Counted from the first letter of the stretch, positions 21,330 to 29,961 are shown. The stretch: 64,000 bases of DNA from Desulfoluna spongiiphila (GCF_900101345.1 NZ_FMUX01000014.1:89233-153232), one strand, 5' to 3'. A program made the numbers and translations. Notes: generated by a model not told the origin, from the sequence alone.

Positions 21330-21815
21330 TGCCTCCGGCGGCCCTGCCGGGGACTAAACTTTTGAAAAGTTTAACAAACAGGCCTTGAATGCATGATTCC
21401 AATTTATGTCACCCCAAATGCGGATGTGATTTGACCCGAGGAACGAGGGACAAAGCCCATTCGTAACCTGCTTGGCCGGAAAAGATGCCTCCGGCGGCCC
21501 TGCCGGGGGCTAAACTTTTGAAACGTTTAACAAACAGGTCTTAAATGCATGATTCCAATTTACGTCACCCCAAATGCGGATGTGATTTGGCCCGAGGAAC
21601 GAGGGGCAAAGCCCATTCGTAACCTGCTTGGCCGGAAAAGATGCCTTCGGCGGCCCTGCCGGGGGCTAAATTTTTGAAACGTTTAACAAACAGGTTTTGA
21701 ATGCATCATTCCAATTTACGTCACCCCAAATACGGATGTGATTTGACCCGAGGAACGAGGGGCAAAGCGCATCCGTAACCTGCTTTCGAGGTGGCACACC
21801 TCGCCGCCGGAGGCA
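21330..21815. repeat. Three-unit tandem array of the GCCTCCGG repeat
   Basis: Units begin at about 21331, 21488 and 21643 (periods 157 and 155) and are nearly identical. Each carries the CCGGCGGCCCTGCCGG start, AAACTTTTGAAA..GTTTAAC, and the GCGGATGTGATTTG..CGAGGAACGAGGG..CAAAGC hairpin. Only the third unit has the complete right end with the CGAGGTG/CACCTCG hairpin and CCGCCGGAGGC. The first two end in CTTGGCCGGAAAAGA instead. Confidence 0.9.
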
Positions 21816-21842
21816 TGTTTTACTGGTGTCGAGACGACGAGA

Positions 21843-24203
21843 CTACCCCCATGCGTCATACGGGGTTCGGGCGATGATTTCGCGCTGGTGGTCGTCGTCC
21901 AGGTCCACAAAGTAATCGCTGTAACCGGCCACGCGCACGAGGAGGTCCCGGTGGTTTTCCGGGTGCTTTCGAGCGTCCAGAAGGGTTTGCGTGTCCACGA
22001 CATTGAACTGCACATGGTGGCCGCCCAGCCCGAAGTAGGTGCGGACGAGGTGGGTGAGGTTCTCGATGTCGGTGTCGCTTTCCAGGGTCTGGGGCAGGAA
22101 GCGCATGTTGAGCAGGGTCCCACCGGATTTTACCTGGTCCATTTTTGCAAGGGACTTCATCACGGCGGTGGGGCCGTTTCTGTCCGCGCCGTGGGAAGGT
22201 GAGGTGCCGTCGGAGGCGGGCTGGTGCGCCAGGCGCCCGTTGGGGGTGGCCCCGAGCATTTTTCCGAAATAGACATGGCAGGTGGTGGAGAGCATGTTGA
22301 GGTGGTAGCGCCCTCCCTTGGTGTTGGGGCGTCCGTCGATGGCATTGAAGAGGGATGCGTAGACCCGTTTCATGAGGTCGTCGGCCCGGTCGTCGTCGTT
22401 GCCGAAGAAGGGGGTTTTGTTTTTGAGGGTGAGTTTCAATGCCTCGTCGTCTTCGAAGTTGGCGTTGAGGCTGTCCACCAGGCCGGAAAGGCTTCTGGAT
22501 CCTTCGAAGACGTGGGTTTTCAAGGCCGAGAGGCTGTCTGTGACCGTGCCGATGCCGCAGCACTGGATGTAGGTGGTGTTGTAGCGCGGGCCGCCGTTGT
22601 AATAGTCTTTTCCGTTTTGCACGCAGTCCCGGATCACCGAGGAGAGAAAAGGGGCCGGGGCGTATCGGGCCACCATGCGCTCGATGGTGTTGTTGACGGA
22701 GATTTTGAGGTCTACCACGGCCTTGAGCTGGGCATCAAAGGCCCGGTACAGGGCCTCAAAGGTGGTCAGCGCGTCGGCCTCTCCCGTGGCCGGTCCCACC
22801 CGTATGCCCGTCAAAGGATCCACCCCGTTGTTCAAGGTGACCTCAAGGATTTTCGGGACGTTCAAGTACCCGGTGAGGATGTAGGCCTCCTTGCCGAAGG
22901 CCCCGGTCTCGATGCAGCCGCTGGTGCCGCCTTCCCGGGCGTCTTCCACGGATTTACCCACCCGCACCTGCTCCATGACCACGGCATCGGCGTTGAACAG
23001 GGAGGGGTAGCCGAGGCCCTTTTTGATGACCCGTGCCGCGGCCTTGAGGAGGCGCTGGGGGGTGCGGTGGCTGACCTGGAGATTGCACTGGGGCTGGAGG
23101 AGGGCCAACTCGGCGGCCACCTCCAGAAGCAGGGTCGAGACCTCGCTGGAGCCGTCTTGCCCCTCTTTTGTAAGGCCTCCGATGTTGATGTTGGTGAAAT
23201 CGTTGTAGGTACCGCTCTCCTGGGCCGTCACCCCCACCTTGGGCGGGGCGGGGTGGTTGTTGAATTTGATCCAGAAGCAGCAGAGAAGCTCTTTGGCCTC
23301 GTCCCGGGTGAGGGAGCCCTCGCGTTGCTCTTTTTCGTAGAAGGGTGCCAGGTGCTGGTCCAGGTGTCCGGGGCTCATGGCGTCCCAGCCGTTGAGCTCG
23401 GTGATGGTACCCAGGTGCACGAACCAGTACATCTGAAGGGCCTCGTGAAAGGTCTCCGGGGCATGGGCCGGGACCTTGCGGCAGATGCGGGCGATTTCCC
23501 TGAGTTCTGCCCGGCGGGCTGCTTCTTCGGTGTCCGCTGCCATGGCCTCGGCCAGCTCGGCGTGGCGCTCTGCAAAGCAAACCGATGCCCTGCAGGCGAT
23601 ATCCATGGCCCTTAAGGCTTCGGCCTTGTCCGCGGCCCTGGGATCGGACAGGTAGTCCAGGGCTTCAAGGGCCGTGCCGACCTCGGTCCGGATGTCCAGG
23701 AGCCCCTTTTCATAGATGAGCCCGTCCAGGGCGGTGTGGCCAGGGGCCCGCTGCTCCATGAACTCTGTGAAGAGTCCCGCTTCGTAGGCCCGGGTCCATG
23801 CTTCGGGCACGTGGGCAAAGAGCCTGTCCCTAAGGCTTCGGCCCGTCCAGTACGGGATCACCTCCTGCTCATAGGTGGATATGTCCTCTTCTACCACCGC
23901 ATATCGCGCCATGGGCCGGGAGTTTAAGATGCGCAGGTCGTCCGCCGTGTGGCAGGTGAGTTCCGGGAAGGTGGAGACCGCCTTGGGCTCCGGGCCCCGT
24001 TCCCCCACGATGAGCTCGTCGTCGTCCAGGTAAAGGGTCTGGTTTTCACAGAGATGGTAGAAATTTTTTGCCCGCATCACGGGCGTGCTGTGCCTGCCCG
24101 CCTCCCCTTTGTAAAAATCCGTCACGAGCAGGGCCCGTTCGATGGAAATGGAGGGGGTGGCGGCCACACTTGCAGCTTTCAGTTTTTTGATGCGCGGTGT
24201 CAT
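21843..24203 (-). CDS. hypD: Glycyl radical enzyme, trans-4-hydroxy-L-proline dehydratase
   Basis: 786 residues, close to the roughly 789 of Clostridioides difficile HypD. Dehydrates trans-4-hydroxyproline to pyrroline-5-carboxylate by radical chemistry. The glycyl radical site is G760 in RVAGYSDYF. The active-site cysteine and base are C430 and E432 in GGTSGCIETG. With an offset of four, D274, S330, D335, F336, Y446 and F148 match the HypD active-site residues as I recall them, which separates it from choline, glycerol or isethionate lyases. ATG 24203 has GGAG 8 nt upstream. The activase gene lies upstream on the same strand, 290 bases away across a diverged repeat. No pyrroline-5-carboxylate reductase is in the window, so proline formation would rely on one elsewhere. 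Confidence 0.9.
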   Translation of the reverse strand: MTPRIKKLKAASVAATPSISIERALLVTDFYKGEAGRHSTPVMRAKNFYHLCENQTLYLDDDELIVGERGPEPKAVSTFPELTCHTADDLRILNSRPMARYAVVEEDISTYEQEVIPYWTGRSLRDRLFAHVPEAWTRAYEAGLFTEFMEQRAPGHTALDGLIYEKGLLDIRTEVGTALEALDYLSDPRAADKAEALRAMDIACRASVCFAERHAELAEAMAADTEEAARRAELREIARICRKVPAHAPETFHEALQMYWFVHLGTITELNGWDAMSPGHLDQHLAPFYEKEQREGSLTRDEAKELLCCFWIKFNNHPAPPKVGVTAQESGTYNDFTNINIGGLTKEGQDGSSEVSTLLLEVAAELALLQPQCNLQVSHRTPQRLLKAAARVIKKGLGYPSLFNADAVVMEQVRVGKSVEDAREGGTSGCIETGAFGKEAYILTGYLNVPKILEVTLNNGVDPLTGIRVGPATGEADALTTFEALYRAFDAQLKAVVDLKISVNNTIERMVARYAPAPFLSSVIRDCVQNGKDYYNGGPRYNTTYIQCCGIGTVTDSLSALKTHVFEGSRSLSGLVDSLNANFEDDEALKLTLKNKTPFFGNDDDRADDLMKRVYASLFNAIDGRPNTKGGRYHLNMLSTTCHVYFGKMLGATPNGRLAHQPASDGTSPSHGADRNGPTAVMKSLAKMDQVKSGGTLLNMRFLPQTLESDTDIENLTHLVRTYFGLGGHHVQFNVVDTQTLLDARKHPENHRDLLVRVAGYSDYFVDLDDDHQREIIARTPYDAWG

Positions 24204-24229
24204 AAATAAATCTCCATGAATGAAGGGGT

Positions 24230-24474
24230 ACAAGGTGTGCCACCTTGAAAGCTGGTTGCGAATGCTCCAGGCCTTCGTTCCTCAGGCCCATCGCATTCGC
24301 TGACGGGTTTGGCCCATGTCTGAAGCGGACCCCATCACACCTGTTGGTGCAGATTTTTCGCGGGCATGCAAAGTGCCAGAGTCATTGGAAACACCCAAGA
24401 TGCGTAGGGTGCATTTAAGGGCGGAGCGCGATGGCAATGAGCTTTCGAGGTGGCTCACCTCGCCGCCGGAGGCA
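24230..24474. repeat. Diverged GCCTCCGG-family element between activase and hypD
   Basis: The right end CGAGGTGGCTCACCTCGCCG plus CCGGAGGC is intact at 24446-24474. The left part (24230-24300) is a partial inverse copy with CAAGGTG/CACCTTG and GCGAATGC. The middle does not match other copies. Confidence 0.65.
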
Positions 24475-24493
24475 CGTTTTTTGCCACCTGCAT

Positions 24494-25390
24494 TCACCCT
24501 CCGATCCTCACCGTGAGACCCAGGCCCTCGAGCTGGGCGGCGGCTTCCACGGGCGGCCGGGCCGCGGCATGGTCCGGTTCCGGCAAGGAGTAGGGCAGGG
24601 TGAAGAGCCCATACTTGCTCTTCTGGAAGCTGTGGTAGGGGAGCAGGTGCACGGGCGGCGGGGTCTCAAGGCCGCTTAAGAACCGGCCCGCTTTTTCCAG
24701 GTGGACTTGCCCGTCGTTGATGCCCGGGACCAGGGGGATTCGGACCACAAGGGGCGTTTCGGTGCCTGCAAGGTATGCGAGGTTGGAGAGGATGCGCCCG
24801 TTGTTGACACCGGTGAGCCGGCGGTGCGTGTCGGTGTCCATGTGCTTGAGATCGAACAGGAAGAGGTCGGCCCTGGACGCCACATCGGAAATGACGGACC
24901 TCGGGGCGTAACCGGAGGTGTCCACGGCTGTGTGGAGGCCCTCTTTGCCGCAGGCGGAAAGAAGGGCCAGGAGGAAGTCGGGCTGGGCCAGGGGTTCGCC
25001 CCCGGAAAAGGTGACCCCGCCCCCGGATTCTTCGAAAAAGGGGCGGTCTTTCAGGAGGCGTTCCATGACCTCGCCCACCTTTGCGGTGCGCCCTGCCAAC
25101 TCTCTGGCCTCGGCGGGGCAGGCTTCCACGCAGGCACCACAGACCCTGCAGGTGGGGGCAAGGCTGGTCTCCATGGCCGGTGCGTGATCGGGACAGGCCG
25201 CAAGGCATTCCCCGCAGCCGATGCAGCGCTCGGGCCGGATGAGGAGGTGGCACGAAGCCAAAAGGCCTTCGGGGTTGTGGCACCAGGCGCATCGCAGGGG
25301 GCAGCCCTTGAAAAAGACGGTGGTGCGGATCCCCGGCCCGTCGTGGACGGCAAAGGGCTTGATGTCGAAGAGGGTTCCGGTGATTCCCAT
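24494..25390 (-). CDS. Glycyl radical enzyme activating protein (radical SAM)
   Basis: 298 residues. The radical SAM cluster motif is C30-x3-C34-x2-C37 (GCPLRCAWCHNP). An inserted ferredoxin-like region carries two 4Fe-4S sets: C56, C59, C62, C66 and C81, C84, C87, C91. SAM-binding GGEPLAQ is present. It installs the glycyl radical on the adjacent HypD, using flavodoxin or ferredoxin electrons. It starts at ATG 25390 with AAGGA about 10 nt upstream; that site lies inside a perfect inverted repeat (see 25402-25421). Confidence 0.93.
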   Translation of the reverse strand: MGITGTLFDIKPFAVHDGPGIRTTVFFKGCPLRCAWCHNPEGLLASCHLLIRPERCIGCGECLAACPDHAPAMETSLAPTCRVCGACVEACPAEARELAGRTAKVGEVMERLLKDRPFFEESGGGVTFSGGEPLAQPDFLLALLSACGKEGLHTAVDTSGYAPRSVISDVASRADLFLFDLKHMDTDTHRRLTGVNNGRILSNLAYLAGTETPLVVRIPLVPGINDGQVHLEKAGRFLSGLETPPPVHLLPYHSFQKSKYGLFTLPYSLPEPDHAAARPPVEAAAQLEGLGLTVRIGG

Positions 25391-25401
25391 GGCCTGGTAT
25401 T

Positions 25402-25421
25402 CCTTTTCTGCAGAGAAAAGG
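25402..25421. promoter_or_regulatory. Inverted repeat covering the activase ribosome-binding site
   Basis: CCTTTTCT-GCAG-AGAAAAGG is a perfect 8-bp palindrome. In the minus-strand transcript its 3' arm contains the AAGGA ribosome site of the activase, so a hairpin could hide it. As DNA it could equally be an operator for the activase or the divergent dehalogenase gene. Confidence 0.5.
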
Positions 25422-25489
25422 GTATGTTAATACAATGATTTGAAAATAGAAACCATCAATGTCTGTTCATGGACAATCAGGAGGAGGAT

Positions 25490-26392
25490 ATGCCTGGGGT
25501 ACGTCGTTTTGAGGTGGATGAGGTGCTCTATCCGTTCGAGTCCCACTGGTATGAGTGGGACGGGGCGTGCATGCACTACGTGGATGAGGGGGAGGGGGTG
25601 CCTGTGGTGATGCTCCACGGCAACCCCACCTGGTCCTTTCTCTACCGCAAGGTGATTCGAAAGCTTCGGGGGCGGTGCCGGTGCATTGCCCCGGATTACC
25701 CGGGGTTCGGCTTTTCGGATCACCCCAGGGGGTACGGCTACACCCCGAAGGAGCACGCCGGGTGGGTGAAGGCGCTCCTTGAGCATTTGAAGCTGGATCG
25801 CTATGTGCTGGTGATGCAGGACTGGGGCGGCCCCATCGGGCTCTCCATTGCCGTGGAGGCCCCGGAGAAGGTAGCGGGGTTGCAGCTGCTTAATACCTGG
25901 TGCTGGTCGGCCCCGATGAGCGCCAGGGTGTTTTCCTGGGTCATGGGGGGACCGTTCAGGGAGTGGATGCATCAGAAACACAATGTGTTTGCCCGCAAGA
26001 TGGTGCCCTGGGGCATTGCCGGGCCGTCCAAGTACGACCCGGATGTGATGGACGCCTATCTGTCTCCCTTCTCCACCTACGAGTATCGCCGGGGGACCGC
26101 CGAGTTCCCCTACCAGATTCGAAAGGCCACGGACTGGCTGGTCGCCATTGAAAAGCGGCTCAAGCTCCTTAAAGGGGTGCCCAAGGAGATGGTCTGGGCC
26201 ATGAAGGATCCCGCCTTTGGCAGCAATGCTTACATTTACCGCTGGCGGACCTATTTCCCGGATATCTTTACCGTGCGCGTGGACAACGCCTCCCACTACC
26301 TTCAGGAGGACTGCCCGGAGACCATTGTGGCGTCCCTTGGGCGTGTACTGGAGGCCGTTTCTATTCGTGAAAGTGCTGAACCTGGTACGTGA
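25490..26392 (+). CDS. Haloalkane dehalogenase-like alpha/beta hydrolase
   Basis: 300 residues. The nucleophile is D111 in VMQDWGGPIG, as in haloalkane dehalogenases rather than the serine of esterases. W112 and N45 (HGNPTW) match the halide-binding pair of the HLD-II type. The catalytic base is H269 in NASHYLQED. It would hydrolyse carbon-halogen bonds of haloalkanes in the cytoplasm without oxygen or cofactors. ATG 25490 has tandem GGAGGAGG just upstream; an in-frame ATG at 25469 precedes that site and is less likely. It is divergent from the hypD activase. Its last 32 bases overlap the convergent AMMECR1 gene. A related epoxide hydrolase or fluoroacetate dehalogenase is possible. Confidence 0.82.
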   Translation: MPGVRRFEVDEVLYPFESHWYEWDGACMHYVDEGEGVPVVMLHGNPTWSFLYRKVIRKLRGRCRCIAPDYPGFGFSDHPRGYGYTPKEHAGWVKALLEHLKLDRYVLVMQDWGGPIGLSIAVEAPEKVAGLQLLNTWCWSAPMSARVFSWVMGGPFREWMHQKHNVFARKMVPWGIAGPSKYDPDVMDAYLSPFSTYEYRRGTAEFPYQIRKATDWLVAIEKRLKLLKGVPKEMVWAMKDPAFGSNAYIYRWRTYFPDIFTVRVDNASHYLQEDCPETIVASLGRVLEAVSIRESAEPGT

Positions 26393-26945
26393 AGACGTCA
26401 AGTCCCGGCTCCTGCCAGGCCGTGTCGGAAAGACCGGCCTTGAGGCAGAGCTGGGAGAGAAAGGCCTCGGGGTTGGGGATCTGCTCCCACACCTGGGGAA
26501 GAAAGGTGGCCGTTGCCCCGCCTTTTTTTATGATGACCCCGTCAAGACCGGTGCGAAGCCCGGTGAGAAGGGCTGAAGGGGTCTCAAATACCAGGGGCTC
26601 CGGTTCGGTGAGGAGGCTGAGCTCGATGTGGAGTTCATCGAATTCCCCGGGTTCCACGGGGTTGAATCGCTGGTCGCGGAAAGCCGCGGAGTAGGTGTTT
26701 TCCTGAACCGAATCTCGAAGGGTGGTGACGGGCAGGAGGGTGCCGATACACCCCCGGAGAAGGCCCTGGCGGGTCAGGGTCACAAAGGTGGCCTGCTTGC
26801 GCTCAAGGCAGGGGTGGTCAAGGGGCGCTTCCTCGTCTGCCGTTGCCCAGGGAATATGGAGGGCTTCGGCCAGGGTTTTTCGCGCCAGCCTGAGAAGGGC
26901 CATGCCCTGGTGCCGGTCGAGGGTGAAGATGGGATCGCTTGTCAT
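26361..26945 (-). CDS. AMMECR1 / AmmeMemoRadiSam system protein A
   Basis: 194 residues of the AMMECR1 family, marked by LRGCIGTL, AAFRDQRF and GLDGVIIKKG. The family is found with MEMO and radical SAM proteins in an uncharacterised conserved system; neither partner is in this window. Start ATG 26945 has AGGAGG 5 nt upstream. It runs into the convergent dehalogenase gene and lies just downstream of the DUF6485 gene, with which it may be cotranscribed. Confidence 0.92.
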   Translation of the reverse strand: MTSDPIFTLDRHQGMALLRLARKTLAEALHIPWATADEEAPLDHPCLERKQATFVTLTRQGLLRGCIGTLLPVTTLRDSVQENTYSAAFRDQRFNPVEPGEFDELHIELSLLTEPEPLVFETPSALLTGLRTGLDGVIIKKGGATATFLPQVWEQIPNPEAFLSQLCLKAGLSDTAWQEPGLDVFTYQVQHFHE

Positions 26946-27002
26946 TGGGGCCTCCTGGGCATCAGGTCATCGGAAAAACGGGTCATCGGGAATCGTGTGT
27001 AC

Positions 27003-27212
27003 CTAAGATTTTTGGGCGAAGCCTTCACCGACGAGTCGCGCAAAATGCTCGTAGCTTCGGTCAAAGGTCTTTTCTGCTTCCGGGGGAAAGAAGCAGGCGG
27101 GGAGCTGGTTTTTGTCCCGGTGGTAGGCGACGCACTGGCAGCAGGCGCCTTTCTTATCGCAGTCGTAGGTGCAGGGGCAGTTGGCGCGGTTTTTTTCCAG
27201 GGTGCAGTCCAT
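27003..27212 (-). CDS. Small cysteine-rich DUF6485-type protein
   Basis: 69 residues. Cysteines are arranged as NCPCTYDC, GACCQCVAYH and PACFF, typical of short metal-binding proteins. I recognise it as DUF6485-like, a family common in anaerobes with no assigned function. It starts at ATG 27212 with TGGAGA upstream, and AMMECR1 follows 57 bases downstream on the same strand. Confidence 0.78.
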   Translation of the reverse strand: MDCTLEKNRANCPCTYDCDKKGACCQCVAYHRDKNQLPACFFPPEAEKTFDRSYEHFARLVGEGFAQKS

Positions 27213-27272
27213 GGGGGTCTCCAGTTCAGCATCAAGGGCGATGGCTAATAAAAAACGATACTGTGCAGCTTA

Positions 27273-27445
27273 TGCCTCCGGCGGCCCTGCCGGGGGCTAA
27301 ACTTTTAAAAAGTTTAACAAACAGGTTTTAAAAAACAGATTCAGTATAGCCTGGATCAAAGGCGGATGTGATTTTTCCCGAGGAACGAGTGGAAAAACGC
27401 ATTCGCAACCTGCTTTCAAGGTGGCACACCTTGCCGCCGGAGGCA
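27273..27445. repeat. Complete GCCTCCGG-family element
   Basis: A clean 173-base copy. It runs GCCTCCGGCGGCCCTGCCGG, AAACTTTTAAAAAGTTTAAC, then GCGGATGTG..TTTTTCCCGAGGAACGAGTGG..CGCATTCGC, then CAAGGTG-GCA-CACCTTG, then CCGCCGGAGGC. It lies between the U32 and DUF6485 genes. Confidence 0.9.
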
Positions 27446-27491
27446 GCTTTTTAGGCGCTGAAAGGTTACACCTTTTGTTTTTTTCTCTGAG

Positions 27492-27523
27492 CCCTCTGTG
27501 GTTTTTCAATCGACCACAGAGGG
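27492..27523. other. Inverted repeat downstream of U32 gene
   Basis: CCCTCTGTGG (27492-27501) and CCACAGAGGG (27514-27523) around a 12-nt loop. It lies 20 bases past the U32 stop, but the T tract is on the plus-strand side, so it is not a standard terminator for that gene. Confidence 0.45.
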
Positions 27524-27542
27524 TTCTTTTATGGCTCCTTTT

Positions 27543-29537
27543 TTAAAGGAGCCGGATGTTCCAGTTCCACTCTCCGGGGCGCTTTTTGAGTTTGACGCCT
27601 TTGGGAATGGGTTCGTGCATGTGTACGAAGAGGGAGTATCCCCATTTCTTAAGGTCTGCGGACTTGTCGGTGATGTCCACCCGCCAGTTGGGATAGAGCC
27701 AGTGGTTCTCTCCGTGTTTTGCCACCCAGGACTCTTCGCCCTTGGGGCTGGCAAAGGGCTCGTGGGGGTTGAGGTCGGGTGTCAGGGTTCGGGCGATGGT
27801 CAGGGGGTAGTACCCTGCCACCACCACGCCGGTGGGAAGGGGAGACGCCTTGGCCAGGTCCCGGAAATCTTCCTGGGAGAGCTCGGGAGAGGCCATGATC
27901 CCTGTGAATCCCCGTTTTTTGAGGGCCTCGGCAGTCAGGGTGTTGGCAATATTGCAGAAAGGGCCTGCCCAGAGGTGGAGCCCTTTTCGTTTGGCTTCTG
28001 GGAAAAGGGCAATCTGCCAGGGGGCGCCCAGGACAAAGTGTTTGGCGCCGAAGTTGATGAGGCGTTTGACCAGGACCGCGTACTCCTTCTCCTCATCGGG
28101 CCAGATGACGGGGGAGAGCCACCACCAGCGGCCGCCCACGCCCGCTTTGCGGGTTTTGGGAACCGATTTTTCCGAGATCCAGGTGGCCTTCTCGGTGTTT
28201 TTGGGGCCGTGCCTGTCCTCGCGGAAGAGGTAGAGGGTGGTGGCGCGTGTCCCTTTTTTCGGCTTGTGACGCATCACCTTGGGAAGCCGTGCCGTGGTGG
28301 CGGTGACCGGTTCGGCGGTGAAGGCGTCGGCCTCCTTGGCCAGTTCGGCGATGGCGTCTTTCAGCCCTTTTTCACGGCGATCGATGAGGAACACCGGGGT
28401 CCCCTTGGGGGGGATGCGCTCTTTCTGGGGGGCGATGTGGAATTTGCCCTTTTTGGGGACGCTGCCCTTGACGCGCCGGATGAGGTGACCCCGTTCGTCT
28501 TCGTAGCCGATGCGCAGGAGGTCGCCGGGGAGCAGGGGTTCCCTCGGGCTGAACCAGGGCTCTTTAAAGGATCCCTGGAGCCTGCCGAGCATGAGACCGG
28601 AGCCGGTCTGGGCTTTGATGTCCACGGGGTTGTAGGGGCGCTGGGGCAGGAAGTTGTAGTGGGTGCCGGAGCGTCCCAGGGCCAGTTCCAGGAGGGCCTG
28701 GGCGTTTTTTTTGGTCTTGGGGTCCTTGCCGTTGTCCCGGAGCATCTTGTAGGCCAGGGTGGTGTAGTAGACGTAGTGGGGCCCTTTTTTGCGGCCTTCG
28801 ATCTTCCAGGTGGTGACCTGGGGGATCTCCAGGAGCACCTTGACCAGGGTATCCAGGGAGAGATCCTGGCAGGAGAAGAATCGCTCGTTTTTGTGCCCCT
28901 GCTTGTAGATGCGCCGGCAGGGCTGGACGCAGCGACCCCTGAGGCCGCTTCTGCCGCCCATGTAGCTGCTCCAGTAGCAGCGGCCCGAGACCCCGTAGCA
29001 CAGGGCACCGTGGATGAAGACCTCCAGGTCCACGCCGGCGGGCACGGCCTCTGCCGCGGATTTGATCTCTTCCACGTTGAGCTCCCGGGGCAACACGATG
29101 CGCTTGGCACCGGTGGCCTGGACTGCCTCGGCAAACCCTTGCGTAAAGGAGACGTTGGCCAGGGTGGAGAGGTGAAGCTCGCCCTTGAATCCGGCGGCTT
29201 CGGCCAGGGCCGGAATGGCCGGGTCCGAGAAGATGATGGCGTCGGGGTTGACGATGCGGGTCATCTTTTCGAGCTGGCTCAAGGCGCGTTCGAGCTCGTG
29301 TTCCTTTAAAAGGGTGTTCATGGTGACGTATACTTCGGCGTTTTTCCGGTGGGCCAGGCGCGTGAGGGCGGCGAGCTCCTCCATGGAGAAGTTGTCGGCC
29401 TCCATGCGGGCGGAAAAGCTTTTCAGGCCGCAGTATACAGCGTCGGCACCGGCGGCCAGGGCCGCCAGAAAGGCGTCCTTGTTGCCGGCCGGGGCCAGGA
29501 TCTTGGGCGGTGTATGGGCAATGCCGTTTTCCGGCAT
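27543..29537 (-). CDS. Peptidase U32 family protein with C-terminal extension
   Basis: 664 residues. The N-terminal 330 residues are a U32 domain: LAPAGNKDAFLAALAAGADAVY, FIHGALCYGVSGRCYWSS and GRCVQPCRR, with the cysteines that in RlhA/TrhP-type relatives support an Fe-S cluster or RNA hydroxylation. Many U32 members act on tRNA or rRNA rather than on protein. The remaining 330 residues form a second, lysine- and tryptophan-rich region that I do not recognise. Start ATG 29537 has AAGGAG 8 nt upstream. It is divergent from the MFS gene across a 420-base gap. Protease versus RNA-hydroxylase function cannot be decided here. Confidence 0.88.
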   Translation of the reverse strand: MPENGIAHTPPKILAPAGNKDAFLAALAAGADAVYCGLKSFSARMEADNFSMEELAALTRLAHRKNAEVYVTMNTLLKEHELERALSQLEKMTRIVNPDAIIFSDPAIPALAEAAGFKGELHLSTLANVSFTQGFAEAVQATGAKRIVLPRELNVEEIKSAAEAVPAGVDLEVFIHGALCYGVSGRCYWSSYMGGRSGLRGRCVQPCRRIYKQGHKNERFFSCQDLSLDTLVKVLLEIPQVTTWKIEGRKKGPHYVYYTTLAYKMLRDNGKDPKTKKNAQALLELALGRSGTHYNFLPQRPYNPVDIKAQTGSGLMLGRLQGSFKEPWFSPREPLLPGDLLRIGYEDERGHLIRRVKGSVPKKGKFHIAPQKERIPPKGTPVFLIDRREKGLKDAIAELAKEADAFTAEPVTATTARLPKVMRHKPKKGTRATTLYLFREDRHGPKNTEKATWISEKSVPKTRKAGVGGRWWWLSPVIWPDEEKEYAVLVKRLINFGAKHFVLGAPWQIALFPEAKRKGLHLWAGPFCNIANTLTAEALKKRGFTGIMASPELSQEDFRDLAKASPLPTGVVVAGYYPLTIARTLTPDLNPHEPFASPKGEESWVAKHGENHWLYPNWRVDITDKSADLKKWGYSLFVHMHEPIPKGVKLKKRPGEWNWNIRLL

Positions 29538-29961
29538 GGTGTGACTCCTTTGTTGTCTATGGTTCGCGGCGATTTTCTCCCCGGAATGTAAAACGCCCCA
29601 TACCGGTCATGATAGGGACGGTGAGGCGTCGTGCGCTGCCGGCGGATGCATGCAGCCGGAACGGGTTCCGGTGTGACAGCAAGGGCGACCGGGGGATGCC
29701 GTGTATTTTATTTTGTGGCCACCACCATGGGGGGGAACACAACAGTCACCAAGATATCAAATTTGAAGGTAAAGTAAACAGATTCGAATGGCCGGGGCGG
29801 CTTCCCTGCCGGGGAAACCTGTTTTTCGGGAAACAGAGGCGAAGAGCCCGGGAAGAGAAGGGGGAGGATCACCAGAGGATTTTCCTTCCGACGGGGACTC
29901 TGTTCCCTTGCTGGGCAGCCATTCCTTGACGGTACGGGGGCATCACGGATATGGAGTGGTG
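29538..29961. other. Intergenic region between U32 and MFS genes
   Basis: 424 bases with no supported gene. Several GC-rich short hairpins are visible around 29800-29870, but no riboswitch class I recognise and no clear promoter hexamers. Confidence 0.4.

Noticed and set aside
21330..21815. Possible CRISPR array
   Set aside because: Units of about 156 bases are nearly identical throughout, with no short repeats separated by unique spacers and no cas genes.
22224..23615. 463-residue open frame antisense to hypD
   Set aside because: Mirror of a strongly conserved glycyl radical enzyme; composition is typical of GC-rich antisense frames.
21843..24203. Isethionate lyase, choline TMA-lyase or pyruvate formate-lyase for the glycyl radical enzyme
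   Set aside because: Active-site residues and near full-length similarity fit HypD; pyruvate formate-lyase has paired active-site cysteines, and the other lyases differ around the GCIE loop.
27492..27523. Intrinsic terminator for the U32 gene
   Set aside because: The stem is good, but the T tract is on the wrong side for a minus-strand transcript, so it is listed only as an inverted repeat.
27498..29309. 603-residue open frame on the plus strand
   Set aside because: It is the antisense of the U32 gene, glycine- and valine-rich through high-GC codon mirroring, with no ribosome site or family match.
29538..29961. Guanidine or other riboswitch before the exporter gene
   Set aside because: Some GC hairpins are present, but none of the conserved cores of ykkC or mini-ykkC motifs could be found.
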